Part shown: positions 10,832-22,548 of the stretch, one piece after another
Layout: each line of letters opens with the position of its first letter
Numbering within the stretch: position 1 is the first letter of the stretch
NCBI GenBank assembly: GCA_016806145.1
Contig: CP063166.1
Location: forward strand, 1,612,001-1,676,000
From: Variovorax paradoxus
GTDB lineage: Bacteria; Pseudomonadota; Gammaproteobacteria; Burkholderiales; Burkholderiaceae_C
DNA length: 64,000 nt
Direction of reading: 5' to 3'
The notes under the pieces: generated by a model
The model's database searches: none
What the model was told of the DNA's origin: nothing
What the model saw: only the letters and a program-made list of their open reading frames with translations
Position numbers and translations under genes: made by a program

Positions 10832-12400
10832 ATGATTGAACTGCTGTCCGACCCCGCCGTCTGGATCGGTCTCCTCACCCTCGTCGTGCTCGAGATCGTG
10901 CTGGGCATCGACAACCTGATCTTCATCGCGATCCTCGCGGAGAAGTTGCCGCCGCACCAGCGCGACCGCGCGCGGCTCATCGGCCTGAGCCTGGCGCTGC
11001 TGATGCGCCTGGGGCTGCTGTCCATCGTCTCGTGGCTGGTGACACTGACCACGCCGCTGTTCAGCCTGTTCGGCCAGGGCTTCTCGGGGCGCGACCTGAT
11101 CCTGCTGTTCGGCGGCCTGTTCCTGCTGTTCAAGGCCACGGCCGAGCTGCACGAGCGCATCGAGGGCGTGAGCCATGCCGTGACCGGCAGCGCGGCCTAT
11201 GCGAGCTTCGGCGTGGTGGTGGCGCAGATCGTGGTGCTCGATGCGGTGTTCTCGCTCGACGCGGTGATCACCGCCGTCGGCATGGTCGACCACCTGCCGG
11301 TGATGATGGCCGCGGTGATCATCTCGATCGCGATCATGCTGTGGGCCTCGAAGCCGCTGACGCGCTTCGTCAACGCCCATCCCACGGTGGTGGTGCTGTG
11401 CCTGAGCTTCCTGCTGATGATCGGCCTGAGCCTGGTGGCCGAGGGCCTGGGCTTCCACATTCCCAAGGGCTACCTCTACGGCGCGATCGGCTTCTCGGTG
11501 CTGATCGAGGCGCTCAACCAGTGGGTGCGCCGCAACGAACTGCGCCACGAGGCGCGTCGGCCGCTGCGCGAGCGCACGGCCGAGTCGGTGATCCGCCTGC
11601 TCGGCGGCCGCACGCGCGGCGAGCCGGTACCCGTGGGCGGCGATGCGGCCGATGCCGATGCGCCCGCGGCCGAGCCCGCCTTCGGCATCGAGGAACGCAA
11701 CATGGTCAGCGGCGTGCTCTCGCTGGCCGAGCGCAACGTGCGCTCGGTGATGACGCAGCGCGCCGACGTCTCCTGGGTCGACCTCGACGACGATCCCGAG
11801 GCGCTGCGCGAGCAGCTGCTCGACACGCCGCACGGCATCTTCCCGGTGTGCCGCGGCTCGCTCGACCAGGTGGTGGGCGTGGCGCGTGCCAAGGACCTGC
11901 TGGGCCAGCTGCTGCGCCATGGCCGCATCGACGAGGGCCATGGCCTGCGCGCGCCGATCTACGTGGCCGAGTCGACGCGCGTGATCCGGCTGATCGACAC
12001 CCTGCGCGGCGCGCGCGGCCAGCTCGCGCTGGTGGCCGACGAGCACGGCACGCTCACGGGCGTGGTCACGCCGATCGACGTGCTGGAGGCGATCGCGGGC
12101 GAGTTCCCCGACGAGGACGAGGCGCTCGAGATCCAGCAGACCGGCCCCGAGGCCTGGACCGTGGCCGGCAGCGCCGACCCGCACCTGCTCGAGCAGGCGC
12201 TGCAGACCGACGGCCTGGCGAGCGAGGACGACAGCTACACCTCGGTGGCGGGGCTGCTGCTCGATCGCTTCGGCGGCCTGCCCGCGGCCGAGGCGACCTG
12301 GGTGCATGACGGCTGGGAGTTCGTCGTCACCGGCGTGGACGCGCAGCGCATCCGCGAGGTGGCGGTGCGGCGCGTGCCCGTGGCGTTGCCCGAGGCCTGA
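10832..12400 (+). CDS. TerC family membrane protein with CBS and CorC/HlyC domains
   Basis: 522 residues. The N-terminal TerC domain, about residues 1-235, has seven or so membrane helices and the acidic motifs [11 protein letters not shown] and [14 protein letters not shown] seen in Alx/YoaE metal exporters. A cytosolic linker follows, then paired CBS domains (about 285-410, from [20 protein letters not shown]) and a C-terminal CorC/HlyC transporter-associated domain (about 430-515). The architecture equals YoaE/YegH of enterobacteria. A role in Mn or other metal homeostasis is inferred from relatives. The 255-bp upstream gap shows no recognisable Mn riboswitch. Confidence 0.9.
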   Translation: MIELLSDPAVWIGLLTLVVLEIVLGIDNLIFIAILAEKLPPHQRDRARLIGLSLALLMRLGLLSIVSWLVTLTTPLFSLFGQGFSGRDLILLFGGLFLLFKATAELHERIEGVSHAVTGSAAYASFGVVVAQIVVLDAVFSLDAVITAVGMVDHLPVMMAAVIISIAIMLWASKPLTRFVNAHPTVVVLCLSFLLMIGLSLVAEGLGFHIPKGYLYGAIGFSVLIEALNQWVRRNELRHEARRPLRERTAESVIRLLGGRTRGEPVPVGGDAADADAPAAEPAFGIEERNMVSGVLSLAERNVRSVMTQRADVSWVDLDDDPEALREQLLDTPHGIFPVCRGSLDQVVGVARAKDLLGQLLRHGRIDEGHGLRAPIYVAESTRVIRLIDTLRGARGQLALVADEHGTLTGVVTPIDVLEAIAGEFPDEDEALEIQQTGPEAWTVAGSADPHLLEQALQTDGLASEDDSYTSVAGLLLDRFGGLPAAEATWVHDGWEFVVTGVDAQRIREVAVRRVPVALPEA

Positions 12401-12407
12401 AGCGCGC

Positions 12408-12436
12408 GGGGCGCCGCTTTGGTAGGCTGGCGCCCC
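12408..12436 (+). terminator. GC-rich stem-loop after the TerC gene
   Basis: GGGGCGCC at 12408-12415 pairs with GGCGCCCC at 12429-12436 across a 13-base loop. There is no T-run after it, so it is at best a weak or factor-dependent terminator. Confidence 0.3.
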
Positions 12437-12458
12437 CGCTTCCCGACCCGCTCCGCGC

Positions 12459-13073
12459 ATGACCTCCAACGCCGCCCACCGCCAACCCGTTCCCCTCGCC
12501 AAGGCCTATCGCCTGCTCAACCACGGCCCCACAGTGCTGGTGAGCGCGGCCCACGCGGGCCGGCGCAACATCATGGCGGCGGCCTGGGCCATGCCGCTGG
12601 ACTTCGATCCGCCCAAGGTGGCGGTGGTGCTCGACAAGAGCACCTGGACCCGCGTGCTGCTCGAGGGCGCGGGCAGCTTCGCGCTGCAGGTGCCGGTGCG
12701 CGCGCAGCTCGACCTGACTGAGGCGCTGGGCAGCAGTTCGGGCCGCGAGATGGTCGAACGCGACGGCCGCGACAAGTTCGAGGCCTACGGGCTGCAGAGC
12801 TTCGCGGGCAGCGCCACCGAGGCGCCCCTGCTCGAGGGCTGCGCCGCCTGGCTCGAATGCCGGCTGCTGCCCGAGCCGCCGATCCAGCAGCGCTACGACC
12901 TGTTCCTCGGCGAGGTGATCGCGGCCCAGGCCGACGCGCGCGTGTTCTCGAACGGCCGCTGGCATTTCGAGGGCCACGACGACCTGCGCACGCTGCACCA
13001 TGTGGCGGGCGGGCACTTCATCGTCGACGGCGAGGCGGTGGACGCGAAGCCGCTGGCGCCCTTCAGCGGTTGA
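12459..13073 (+). CDS. Flavin reductase-like domain protein
   Basis: 204 residues with the FMN-binding split-barrel layout of the flavin reductase/flavoredoxin family. Visible features are PTVLVSAAHAGRRNIMAAAWAMPLDFDPPKVAV (residues 24-55), the TWTRVLLEGAGSFALQVP strand, and a C-terminal VSNGRW/HHVAGGHFIVDG region. Such proteins bind FMN and reduce it or pass electrons to a partner oxygenase. No oxygenase is adjacent, so the partner is unknown. Confidence 0.8.
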   Translation: MTSNAAHRQPVPLAKAYRLLNHGPTVLVSAAHAGRRNIMAAAWAMPLDFDPPKVAVVLDKSTWTRVLLEGAGSFALQVPVRAQLDLTEALGSSSGREMVERDGRDKFEAYGLQSFAGSATEAPLLEGCAAWLECRLLPEPPIQQRYDLFLGEVIAAQADARVFSNGRWHFEGHDDLRTLHHVAGGHFIVDGEAVDAKPLAPFSG

Positions 13074-13090
13074 TGCGGCAGCACCGACAG

Positions 13091-13180
13091 AACCGTTCTG
13101 GCTGAGCTCGGCCCGTCCTGAGCTTGTCGAAGGATCGAAGCCCAGCGCGGCGCTTCGACAAGCTCAGCGTGAACGGTTTT
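13091..13180. repeat. Palindromic repeat family B, degenerate copy
   Basis: A 90-bp inverted repeat between convergent genes. Outer ends are AACCGTTC and GAACGGTTT, with inner TGAGCTTGTCGAAG and CTTCGACAAGCTCAG. Compared with the perfect copy at 18633-18694, the left side contains an apparent internal duplication of the GGCTGAGC / CCTGAGCTTG part. Confidence 0.75.
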
Positions 13181-13186
13181 CGTAGA

Positions 13187-14020
13187 TCAGCCCTCGCTGG
13201 TCCGCCCCGAGGCCACCAGCAGCTGCCGCAGCACCACCCCGCCGCACAACGCGGCCGCGCCGGCCAGCAGCACGAAGCTCAGCACGCCGGCCGGCGAGGC
13301 GTCCTCGAGCCAGCCGGCCACCAGCAGCGTGGTGCTGTTGTAGGCCGCGTGCAGCGCGATGCACGGGATCAGCGAGCGCGTGCGCTCGTAGAGCCAGCCC
13401 AGCACCGCGCCCATCGCCACGCCGACCACGAACTGGTAGATGTTCATGTGGGCCGCGCCGAACAGCAGCGCCGACATCAGGATCGCCTGCCAGCGCGGGT
13501 AGCGCTGCAGGAAGCCGCGCAGCACGACGCCGCGGAACAGCATCTCCTCGAGCAGCGGCGCCATCACGCAGACCGCCAGCACCGCCGCCACGCTGCCGTC
13601 GGCCATGCGGCTGAACATCGCCTCCTCCCAGGCCGACAGCGGCATCGCCAGCGTCAGCAGGTTGATCGCGCAGGTGATCGCCAGCATCAGCGCCGGCACC
13701 AGCAGCAGCGTGGGCGGCACCACCAGCATCAAGGTGGCGCGCATCGATGCGTGCGAGGGATGGAACAGCGCGCGCCAGCCCAGCTTCTGCCGCTGCATCA
13801 CGACCGCGAACACCAGCCCGTTGCCCAGCACGGCCGACAGCACGCCGATCTGCATGCTGCTCAGGCCGAACAGCCGGTTGGCGTCGCGCAGCGCGGCGCC
13901 CACGACCAGCTCGCAGAGGAACAGGGCGAGGTAGAGCAGGACGGCCTGCGTCGCCGAGGGGAAGGCCGGGCGGTTCGGGGAGGGCATGGGCACGGGCGCT
14001 GGCGGGGAGGTGGCGCGCAT
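13187..14020 (-). CDS. CPBP family intramembrane glutamic endopeptidase
   Basis: 277 residues with about seven hydrophobic segments. The CPBP (Abi) motifs are present: LLEEMLFRGVVLRGFL (motif 1, EExxxR) near residue 155, FGAAHMN (motif 2) near 190, and LHAAYNSTTL (motif 3, HxxxN) near 225. These are the catalytic Glu/His set of Rce1-type membrane proteases. The target is unknown; bacterial members include bacteriocin-immunity proteins. A start 11 codons later (13987) is possible, because neither ATG has a clear ribosome-binding site. Confidence 0.88.
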   Translation of the reverse strand: MRATSPPAPVPMPSPNRPAFPSATQAVLLYLALFLCELVVGAALRDANRLFGLSSMQIGVLSAVLGNGLVFAVVMQRQKLGWRALFHPSHASMRATLMLVVPPTLLLVPALMLAITCAINLLTLAMPLSAWEEAMFSRMADGSVAAVLAVCVMAPLLEEMLFRGVVLRGFLQRYPRWQAILMSALLFGAAHMNIYQFVVGVAMGAVLGWLYERTRSLIPCIALHAAYNSTTLLVAGWLEDASPAGVLSFVLLAGAAALCGGVVLRQLLVASGRTSEG

Positions 14021-14059
14021 GTTAGCCGCGCGCCGCCCCGGCCCGCCTGAGCGCCGCGT

Positions 14060-14980
14060 TCAGCCCTGGCGCGGCGCCGGCAGCTGCCGCAGGTACAGGT
14101 GCAGCGCCCGCATGTCGGTGTCGCTGATCTCGCGCAGCGACTCGAAGGGCATCACGCGCACCGGCGTGCCGTCGGGGCGCAGGCCGCTGCGGAAGAGGCG
14201 GATCATCGACTCGGCATCGGGATAGCGCGCCATCGCCGAATCCCCGCCGGGCGCGAGTCGCGAGGCCGCGGGCCAGTCGGGCGGGCCGCCCGGGACCTTG
14301 CCGCCCGCGAGCTGCGCGCCATGGCAGCCCAGGCACATGTTCGCCACGTAGGCGCCATGCGCCACGCTCACGCCCTCGGCCACCGGCTGCGCGGGCGGCA
14401 GCCGGTGATCGATCTTGGCGGCCGCGTCCTGGATCAGGCCGAAGCCGTAGAGCGCGCGCACCGGCAGCGGCATCTCGACCACGGCGGGCGTGCCCTGCAC
14501 CGGCGGCAGGGCGCGGACGTGGGCCACCAGCGCGGCGAGGTCCTCGTCGGTGAGGCGGTTGTAGTCCTCGCTCGGCATGATCATCAGCGGCCGGCCTCCG
14601 GGCGCCACGCCGTGGCGGATCGCGCGCACCCAGTCCTCGGGCCGGTAGCCGGCGGTCGCGTTCGCGGCACCGGGCGCGATCTGCGGCCCGGCCACGCGCA
14701 GGCCGTTCGGCGCGTCGATGAAGCGGCGGCCGCCGCCGTTGGCGCCGTGGCAGTCGACGCAGCCGCGCGAGGCATAGAGGTAGCGCCCGCGTTCGAGCGC
14801 CGCGGTGTCGCCGCGCGGGCGCAGGGCCACCGGCTTGACCTCGATGTCGACGCGGCGTTCCATCTTGTGGCGCGCCATCAGCACGCCGCCGGCCAGCGCG
14901 GCCGCGGCGAGCAGGGCCAGCGCCAGCAGCGCGAGCACGCCGCGGCGCAGCCAGCGGGCGGTGGCACCGGGCGCGCTCAT
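14060..14980 (-). CDS. Membrane-anchored di-heme cytochrome c
   Basis: 306 residues. One N-terminal membrane helix (about residues 14-35) anchors two periplasmic class I cytochrome c domains. Each has one heme-attachment motif: CVDCH at residues 74-78 and CLGCH near 216. Candidate axial Met ligands lie in PLMIMPSEDY and RVMPFESL. It resembles cytochrome subunits that accept electrons from periplasmic dehydrogenases, but no dehydrogenase is next to it. ATG 14980 is chosen because GCGGAGGCGG lies immediately upstream; the longer reading from 15007 lacks such a site. Confidence 0.88.
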   Translation of the reverse strand: MSAPGATARWLRRGVLALLALALLAAAALAGGVLMARHKMERRVDIEVKPVALRPRGDTAALERGRYLYASRGCVDCHGANGGGRRFIDAPNGLRVAGPQIAPGAANATAGYRPEDWVRAIRHGVAPGGRPLMIMPSEDYNRLTDEDLAALVAHVRALPPVQGTPAVVEMPLPVRALYGFGLIQDAAAKIDHRLPPAQPVAEGVSVAHGAYVANMCLGCHGAQLAGGKVPGGPPDWPAASRLAPGGDSAMARYPDAESMIRLFRSGLRPDGTPVRVMPFESLREISDTDMRALHLYLRQLPAPRQG

Positions 14981-15185
14981 CGCGCCGCCTCCGCGCTGCG
15001 ATGGCATGGCGCGCGGCGGGCGGGCTTCTTTTTCTTCTTCTCTGTCATGGGGGAATCGTGGGATCGTTGGCGACGCCGGATGGGCGCGCGCCGTTCAGGC
15101 CCGAACGATAGGAGAAAGGCCCGGCCATGGGCATTGGCCGGATTGCCTATGCCCGGCGCCGGGCCGGCCGAGGCCTCGGACCTTG

Positions 15186-15749
15186 TCAGACCAGGAAGGG
15201 CACGAAGCGCCGGGTGCCGCGCATGTAGGCGCGGTAGGCGTCGCCGAAATGCGCGATGCATTCGCGCTCGTCGCTGAGCGCGGTCAGCACCAGCAGCACG
15301 GTGGCCGCGAGCGCCAGCGCGAGGCCGGGGCCGCCGACGTCCTTGAGGCAGGCGCCCCAGGCCAGCAGCATCAGCGCGGTGTACATCGGATGGCGGATGT
15401 AGCGGAAGGCGCCGTCGGTGACCAGCGACGCGGTCTTCTCGAAGCCGAGCAGCGCGGGATCGTCGTCGCGCGCCGCGCCGGGTCGCACCGCGGCCCGCAG
15501 CCGGCGCCAGGCATGCACCGGCAGCCAGGCCGACAGCGCCAGCAGCAGCCACGACAGCAACTGGTGCGGCGCCAGCGGATCCACGTGCCACACGGGCAGG
15601 TTCAACAGGATCAGCGCCAGCATGCACTCCCAGGCGAAGAAGCGGTAGAAGCCGTGCGAACCGCGCCGGCGCAGCGCGCCGCGCGAGACGTGAAGCAGCG
15701 CGGCCGACACGGCGACGAACAGGGCGATCTGGATCCAGGCGAAAGGCAT
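15186..15749 (-). CDS. Isoprenylcysteine carboxyl methyltransferase-like membrane protein
   Basis: 187 residues with four to five membrane helices. The C-terminal half carries the ICMT/PEMT signature: DGAFRYIRHPMYTALML near residue 112-130 and DERECIAHFGDAYRAYMRGTRRFVPF at the end. Enzymes with this fold methylate membrane substrates with S-adenosylmethionine. The bacterial substrate cannot be told from sequence. The 178-bp gap to the cytochrome gene holds nothing I recognise. Confidence 0.8.
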   Translation of the reverse strand: MPFAWIQIALFVAVSAALLHVSRGALRRRGSHGFYRFFAWECMLALILLNLPVWHVDPLAPHQLLSWLLLALSAWLPVHAWRRLRAAVRPGAARDDDPALLGFEKTASLVTDGAFRYIRHPMYTALMLLAWGACLKDVGGPGLALALAATVLLVLTALSDERECIAHFGDAYRAYMRGTRRFVPFLV

Positions 15750-15792
15750 GGGGCCGAATCTACACGCCGGGCCGCGGCGCCCTCACACCTTG

Positions 15793-16550
15793 TCAGCCCA
15801 TCGTCGAGTAGCCGCCGTCCACCGGGATCGACACGCCGGTCACGTAGTCGGACGCCGGGCTCGCGAGGAACACGGCCGTGCCCGCGATGTCGGCCGGACG
15901 GCCCCAGCGGCCCGCCGCCGTGCGCGCGACCACGCGTTCGTAGAGTCCCGCGACCTGGGCGCGCGCGCCATCGGTCATCTCGGTCTGGAACCAGCCCGGC
16001 AGGATCGCGTTGACCTGGATGTTGTCGGCCGCCCACGAGAGCGCGGTCGACTTGGTGAGCTGCACCACGCCGGCCTTGCTCGCGGCATAGGCGGGCGAGT
16101 AGGCGGCGCCGAAGATCGACATCATCGAGCCGACGTTCACGATCTTGCCGCCGCCCGCGCGCTGCATGTGCGGATGCGCCGCGCGGCTCACGAGGAAGGC
16201 GCTGGTGAGGTTGGTCTGGAGCACGAGGTTCCACTCGTCCAGCGTGAGCTGGTCGACCGGCTTGCGCACGGTGGTGCCGGCGTTGTTGACCAGGATGTCG
16301 AGCCGGCCGCAGCGCGCGGCCACGGCGTCGACCGCCTGCTGCACCGAGGCCTCGTCGGCCACGTCGATGGCGACCGCGAAGCTGTCGCTGCCGAGCGCCT
16401 TCAGCGTCTCGACCGCGGCGGCCGATTTCTCGGGGTTGCGCGCGGCGATCGCCACGCGCGCGCCGGCCCGCGCCAGGCCCTGGGCCATGCCGAGGCCCAG
16501 GCCGCCGTTGCCGCCGGTGACCAGCGCGACCTTGCCGCCGAGGTCGAACA

Positions 16551-16551
<1 letters not shown>
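15793..16551 (-). CDS. SDR family oxidoreductase, last gene of the paa cluster
   Basis: 252 residues, a classical short-chain dehydrogenase. The nucleotide-binding motif TGGNGGLGLGMA is near residue 13, NNAG near 88, Ser in VGSMMS near 140, and catalytic YAASK near 155, with PGWFQTEMT after. It ends in the family-typical DGGYS. Its ATG overlaps the paaZ stop (ATGA), so it is translationally coupled to paaZ and probably works in the same pathway. One possibility is oxidation of a 3-hydroxyacyl-CoA, the step normally done by PaaH, which is absent from the window; that is inference only. Confidence 0.87.
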
Positions 16552-18611
<2,060 letters not shown>

Positions 18612-18632
18612 GAAAGGGTCCTCGAAGTTGAA

Positions 18633-18694
18633 ACCGTTCGGGCTGAGCTTGTCGAAGCCTTGCGCCCGGCTTCGACAAGCTCAGCCCGAACGGT
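18633..18694. repeat. Palindromic repeat family B, perfect copy
   Basis: Perfect 27-bp arms at 18633-18659 and 18668-18694 (ACCGTTCGGGCTGAGC outward, then TTGTCGAAGCC) surround an 8-base loop. It lies between the livF stop and the paaZ start. The CTTCGACAAGCTCAG core recurs at 13091-13180 and 26192-26230. As RNA it would form a very stable hairpin that could insulate paaZ from upstream transcription. Confidence 0.9.
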
Positions 18695-18752
18695 GATGGG
18701 GATGGATGTTCAGCAACGTGAACGGGGATGGAAGATCGCGGCGGTGCGCGCC

Positions 18753-19496
18753 TCAGTGCTTTTCGGCATCGCGGTTGCCGATGCCCAGGTAGGTATCGAT
18801 GATCCGCTGGTCGTGCAGCAGCTCGCGCGCCGGGCCCTCGAGCGCCACGGCGCCCATCTCGAGCACGTAGGCGCGGTCGGCCACCTGCAGCGCGGCGCGT
18901 GCGTTCTGCTCCACCAGCAGCACCGACACGCCGTGCTTGCGCAGCTGCGCCACCACGCGCAGCACCTCGCGCACCACCAGCGGGGCCAGGCCCAGCGAGG
19001 GCTCGTCGAGCATCAAGAGGCGCGGGCGCGCCATCAGCGCGCGGCCGATGGCCAGCATCTGGCGTTCGCCGCCCGAGAGCGTGGAGGCCATCTGCGGCCG
19101 GCGTTCCTTCAGGCGCGGGAAGATCTCGAAGATCTCGTCCATGCGCGCGCGCTGGTCGCGCTTGCCCTTGCGCCACTGGTAGAAGCCGCCGAGCAGCAGG
19201 TTGTCTTCCACCGACATCTCGCCGAACAGCTCGCGCCGCTCGGGCACCAGCGCCACGCCGCGCGCGACCATGGCCTCGACGCCGGGGCGCGCGATGCGCT
19301 CGCCGTGCAGCGACAGGCTGCCGGTGGAGGGCAAGAGGCCCATCGCCGCGCACAGCAGCGTGGTCTTGCCGGCGCCGTTCGGGCCGATCACGGTGACGAT
19401 CTCGCCTTCGTTCACGTGCAGGCGCACGCTGTGCACCGCCTCCACCTCGCGGTAGGCGACGCAGAAGCCGTCGAGTTGAAGCAGGGGTTGGCTCAT
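18753..19496 (-). CDS. livF: Branched-chain-type ABC transporter ATPase LivF
   Basis: 247 residues. Walker A GPNGAGKTT is near residue 38, Q-loop VPERRELFGEM near 85 (the LivF form), signature LSGGERQML near 138, and Walker B LLMLDEPSLGLAP near 157. It pairs with the LivG domain of the upstream fusion protein; its ATG overlaps that gene's stop (ATGA at 19493-19496). Inside a paa cluster the transporter probably imports phenylacetate or a related aromatic acid, an inference from context. Confidence 0.92.
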   Translation of the reverse strand: MSQPLLQLDGFCVAYREVEAVHSVRLHVNEGEIVTVIGPNGAGKTTLLCAAMGLLPSTGSLSLHGERIARPGVEAMVARGVALVPERRELFGEMSVEDNLLLGGFYQWRKGKRDQRARMDEIFEIFPRLKERRPQMASTLSGGERQMLAIGRALMARPRLLMLDEPSLGLAPLVVREVLRVVAQLRKHGVSVLLVEQNARAALQVADRAYVLEMGAVALEGPARELLHDQRIIDTYLGIGNRDAEKH

Positions 19497-21409
19497 CGCG
19501 ATGCGTCCTCGAGCAGTTCGTCGTCGGCGCCGCCGAGGTAGGCCTCGAGCACGCGCGGGTTGGCCTGCACTTCGGCGGGCGAGCCGGTGGCGATCACGGT
19601 GCCGAACTCGAGCACGGTGATGCGGTCGGCGAGGTTCATCACGAACTCCATGTCGTGTTCCACCACGAGGATGCCGAGGCCTTCGGCGCGCAGCTGGCCG
19701 AGCAGCTCGGACAGCGCGCGCTTCTCGAGGTGGCGCAGGCCGGCCGCGGGCTCGTCGAGCAGCAGCACCGAGGGCTGGCCCGCGAGCGCGCGCGCGATCT
19801 CGACCACGCGCTGCTGGCCCAGCGAGAGCGAGGCCGCGGGCGTGTCGGCATGCGCGCCGAGGCCGCAGCGCTCGATCTGGCGCCGTGCCTCGGCCATCAG
19901 CGCGGCTTCCTCCGCGCGGTCCAGCCGCAGCATCGCCGAGACCCAGCCGCGTTTGGCGCGCAGGTGGGCGCCGAGCGCCACGTTCTCGATCACGCTGCGC
20001 TGGCCGAGCAGGCGCACGTGCTGGAAGGTGCGGCCCAGGCCCAGCGCGGCGAAGGCGCGCGAGGGCTGGCCCGACATCGGCTGGCCGACCAGCCGCACCT
20101 CGCCGGTGGTGGGATCGTCCACGCCCGAGATCATGTTGAAGAAGGTGCTCTTGCCGGCGCCGTTGGGGCCGATCAGCGCATGCACCTCGCCGGCCTTGAG
20201 GGTCATCGAGATGTCGTTGTTGGCGACCAGCCCGCCGAAGCGCTTGCTCACGCCGTCGGCCTGCAGCAGCAGGCTGCCCGTGGCCGGCAGCGCGCGCTGC
20301 GCGAGCTGCTCGGTGCTCGAGACGGCCGGGCCGGCGCCGGCGGCACGCGGCAGCTCGCGCACCCAGCGGCGCGTGAGCCGCGCCAGCGTGGGCCACAGGC
20401 CGTCGGCGAAGCGCTGCAGCACGAACAGCATCAAGAGGCCGAACACCACCACCTCGAAGTTGCCGCTGGTGCCCAAGAGCGCGGGCAGGATGTCCTGCAG
20501 CTTTTCCTTCAGCAGCGTGATCAGCGTGGCGCCGAGCACCGCGCCCCAGAGATGGCCCGCGCCGCCGACCACCGCCATGAACAGCATCTCGATGCCGATG
20601 TTGAGGTTGAAGGGCGTGGGGTTCACGAAGCGCTGCATGTGGGCATAGAGCCAGCCCGAGATCGCGGCCAGCAGCGCGGCCAGCACGAACAGCTTGATGC
20701 GGTGGCGCGCGGTGTCCACGCCCATCGACTCGGCCATCAGCCGGCCGCCCTTGAGCGCGCGGATGGCGCGGCCCTCGCGCGAGTCGAGCAGGTTGTGCAT
20801 GGCCCACAGCGCGAGCAGCAGCACGGCCCAGATCACCACGCCGAGCATGCGCGGCGTGGCGAAGGAGAAGCCCGCCACCACCAGCGGCGGAATGCCGGTG
20901 ATGCCGGTCTGGCCGCCGAGGAACTCCATGTTGCCGAGCAGGAAGTACAGGCTCAGGCCCCAGGCGATGGTGCACAGCGGCAGGTAGTGGCCCGAGAGCT
21001 TGAGCGTGACCGCGCCGAGCGCCCAGGCCAGCGCGAAGGTCAGCACCAGCCCGAGCAGCAGGCCGAGCCAGGGCACCAGCGCGGAGCCCGCGAGGCCGCC
21101 GAGCCAGCCGGCCGCGGTCGGCGAGGTGCAGATCCAGGCCGTGGCATAGGCGCCCATGCCGACGAAGGCGGCCTGGCCGAAGGAGGTCATGCCGCCGACG
21201 CCGGTCAGCAGCACCAGGCCCACGGCCACCAGTGCATAGAGGCCGATGTTGCTGAGCACGGTGACGGTGAAGGCCGGCAGCCAGCCCCAGGCCAGCGCGA
21301 GCGCGACGATGAAGACGAGCGTGAGCACGCGCGGCGTGACGAGCGGACGGCCCTCGGGCACGGCGCTGGCGGAAGAAGAAGCCACAGGGGTCGATGAAGA
21401 CGGGTTCAT
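19493..21409 (-). CDS. Fused branched-chain-type ABC permease-ATPase (LivM-LivG)
   Basis: 638 residues in one uninterrupted frame. Residues about 1-340 are a LivM permease with nine or ten membrane helices (GMTSFGQAAFVGMGAY, GHYLPLCTIAWGLSLYF, the ATPase-contact loop SREGRAIRALKGGRLMAESMGV). Residues about 385-630 are a LivG ATPase with Walker A GPNGAGKST, signature LSLGQQRVVEIARAL and Walker B VLLLDEPAAGL. The signature is LSLGQ rather than LSGGQ, as in many LivG. A linker with TRRWVRELPRAAGAG joins the two. Both ends overlap neighbours as ATGA (livH upstream, livF downstream). Confidence 0.92.
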   Translation of the reverse strand: MNPSSSTPVASSSASAVPEGRPLVTPRVLTLVFIVALALAWGWLPAFTVTVLSNIGLYALVAVGLVLLTGVGGMTSFGQAAFVGMGAYATAWICTSPTAAGWLGGLAGSALVPWLGLLLGLVLTFALAWALGAVTLKLSGHYLPLCTIAWGLSLYFLLGNMEFLGGQTGITGIPPLVVAGFSFATPRMLGVVIWAVLLLALWAMHNLLDSREGRAIRALKGGRLMAESMGVDTARHRIKLFVLAALLAAISGWLYAHMQRFVNPTPFNLNIGIEMLFMAVVGGAGHLWGAVLGATLITLLKEKLQDILPALLGTSGNFEVVVFGLLMLFVLQRFADGLWPTLARLTRRWVRELPRAAGAGPAVSSTEQLAQRALPATGSLLLQADGVSKRFGGLVANNDISMTLKAGEVHALIGPNGAGKSTFFNMISGVDDPTTGEVRLVGQPMSGQPSRAFAALGLGRTFQHVRLLGQRSVIENVALGAHLRAKRGWVSAMLRLDRAEEAALMAEARRQIERCGLGAHADTPAASLSLGQQRVVEIARALAGQPSVLLLDEPAAGLRHLEKRALSELLGQLRAEGLGILVVEHDMEFVMNLADRITVLEFGTVIATGSPAEVQANPRVLEAYLGGADDELLEDASR

Positions 21410-22434
21410 TCCTCGTCCTCCACGTGATGGCTGCGCAGCGAACGCCACCACAGCACCGGGATGATCAAAGTGAAGACCAGCACTTCCTTGTACGCGCTGG
21501 CCCAGAAGGAGGAGAAGGCCTCGAGCAGGCCCACAAGCAGCGCGCCCGCGAGCGCCAGCGGATAGCTCGCGAGGCCGCCGACGATGGCGGCCACGAAGCC
21601 CTTGAGGCCGATCAGGAAGCCGGTGTCGTAGTAGACCGTGGTGATCGGCGCGATCAGCAGGCCCGAGATGGCGCCGATGACGGCCGCCAGCGCGAAGCTC
21701 AGGTCGCCCGAGAGCTCGGTGGGAATGCCCGACAGGCGCGCGCCCACGCGGTTGATGGCGGTGGCGCGCAGCGCCTTGCCGATCATCGAGCGGCCGAAGA
21801 ACCAGAACATCGCGATCACCAGCACCAGCGTGACGCCGACCACCACCAGCGACTGGCCGCTGACGGGAATGCCGCCGAGGTCGAGGCGCAGCTCGGAGAA
21901 CGCGCTGGTGCGCGAGCCCTCGGCGCCGAAGAAGAAGAGCCCGAGGCCGACCAGCACGCCGTGCAGCGCGACCGAGACGATCAGGAGCATCAGCACGCTG
22001 GCGTCGGCCAGCGGGCGGTAGGCGAGGCGGTAGAGCAGCGGGCCCAGCGGCGCGATCAGCACCAGCACGGTGAGTGCCTGCGCGGCCAGCGAGGTGGGCT
22101 TGAGCACCAGCACCAGCGCGGCGGCGACCGCGGGGAAGGCCACGCACCAGGTCAGCGCCGAGCGCCAGTCGACCGTGGCGCCGCGCTTCCAGCGCCAGGC
22201 CTCGACCGCCAGCACGGCCACCGCCAGCGCCAGCAGCAGCCACAGCGTGGACGGCGCGCGGCCGCCCTGCAGCGCGGCCATCGACAGCGCGCCGAAGGCG
22301 ACGAACTCGCCCTGCGGGATGAAGATCACGCGCGTGACCGAAAACACCAGCACCAGCGCGAGCGCCATCAGTCCGTAGACCGCGCCGTTCACGATGCCGT
22401 CCTGCCCGAGCAGCAGGGCGATCTGCAAATCCAT
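21406..22434 (-). CDS. livH: Branched-chain-type ABC transporter permease LivH
   Basis: 342 residues, starting MDLQIALLLGQDGIVNGAVYGLMALALVLVFSVTRV, with the FIPQGEFVAFGALSM segment characteristic of LivH. About nine hydrophobic helices and a GKALRATAINRVGARLSGI cytosolic loop follow. It forms the channel with the LivM part of the next gene; its stop overlaps that gene's start. The protein is about 35 residues longer than E. coli LivH, mostly in the segment after helix 2. Confidence 0.92.
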   Translation of the reverse strand: MDLQIALLLGQDGIVNGAVYGLMALALVLVFSVTRVIFIPQGEFVAFGALSMAALQGGRAPSTLWLLLALAVAVLAVEAWRWKRGATVDWRSALTWCVAFPAVAAALVLVLKPTSLAAQALTVLVLIAPLGPLLYRLAYRPLADASVLMLLIVSVALHGVLVGLGLFFFGAEGSRTSAFSELRLDLGGIPVSGQSLVVVGVTLVLVIAMFWFFGRSMIGKALRATAINRVGARLSGIPTELSGDLSFALAAVIGAISGLLIAPITTVYYDTGFLIGLKGFVAAIVGGLASYPLALAGALLVGLLEAFSSFWASAYKEVLVFTLIIPVLWWRSLRSHHVEDEE

Positions 22435-22494
22435 ACGACCAACTTTCCTTCAGAAGACCAGGGGCGAGAGAAAAACCGTGCCCCTCTTGCAGGA

Positions 22495-22527
22495 ACACCG
22501 CGGGCCGGTGGCGCCGGCCCGCGGTGT
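22495..22527 (-). terminator. Stem-loop between livK and livH
   Basis: A perfect 14-bp stem (arms 22495-22508 and 22514-22527) with a 5-base loop lies just after the livK stop in the direction of transcription. A short T-run (minus strand, 22472-22476) occurs only about 20 bases later. It probably acts as a partial terminator or 3' stabiliser, letting the binding protein be made in excess over the membrane parts. Confidence 0.6.
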
Positions 22528-22548
22528 CCGTCGTTCAACCCCGTGCGA

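Noticed and set aside
8918-12502. A 1194-codon minus-strand frame across three real genes
   Set aside because: Same low-complexity His/Arg composition; shadow of the plus-strand D-aminoacylase and TerC genes.
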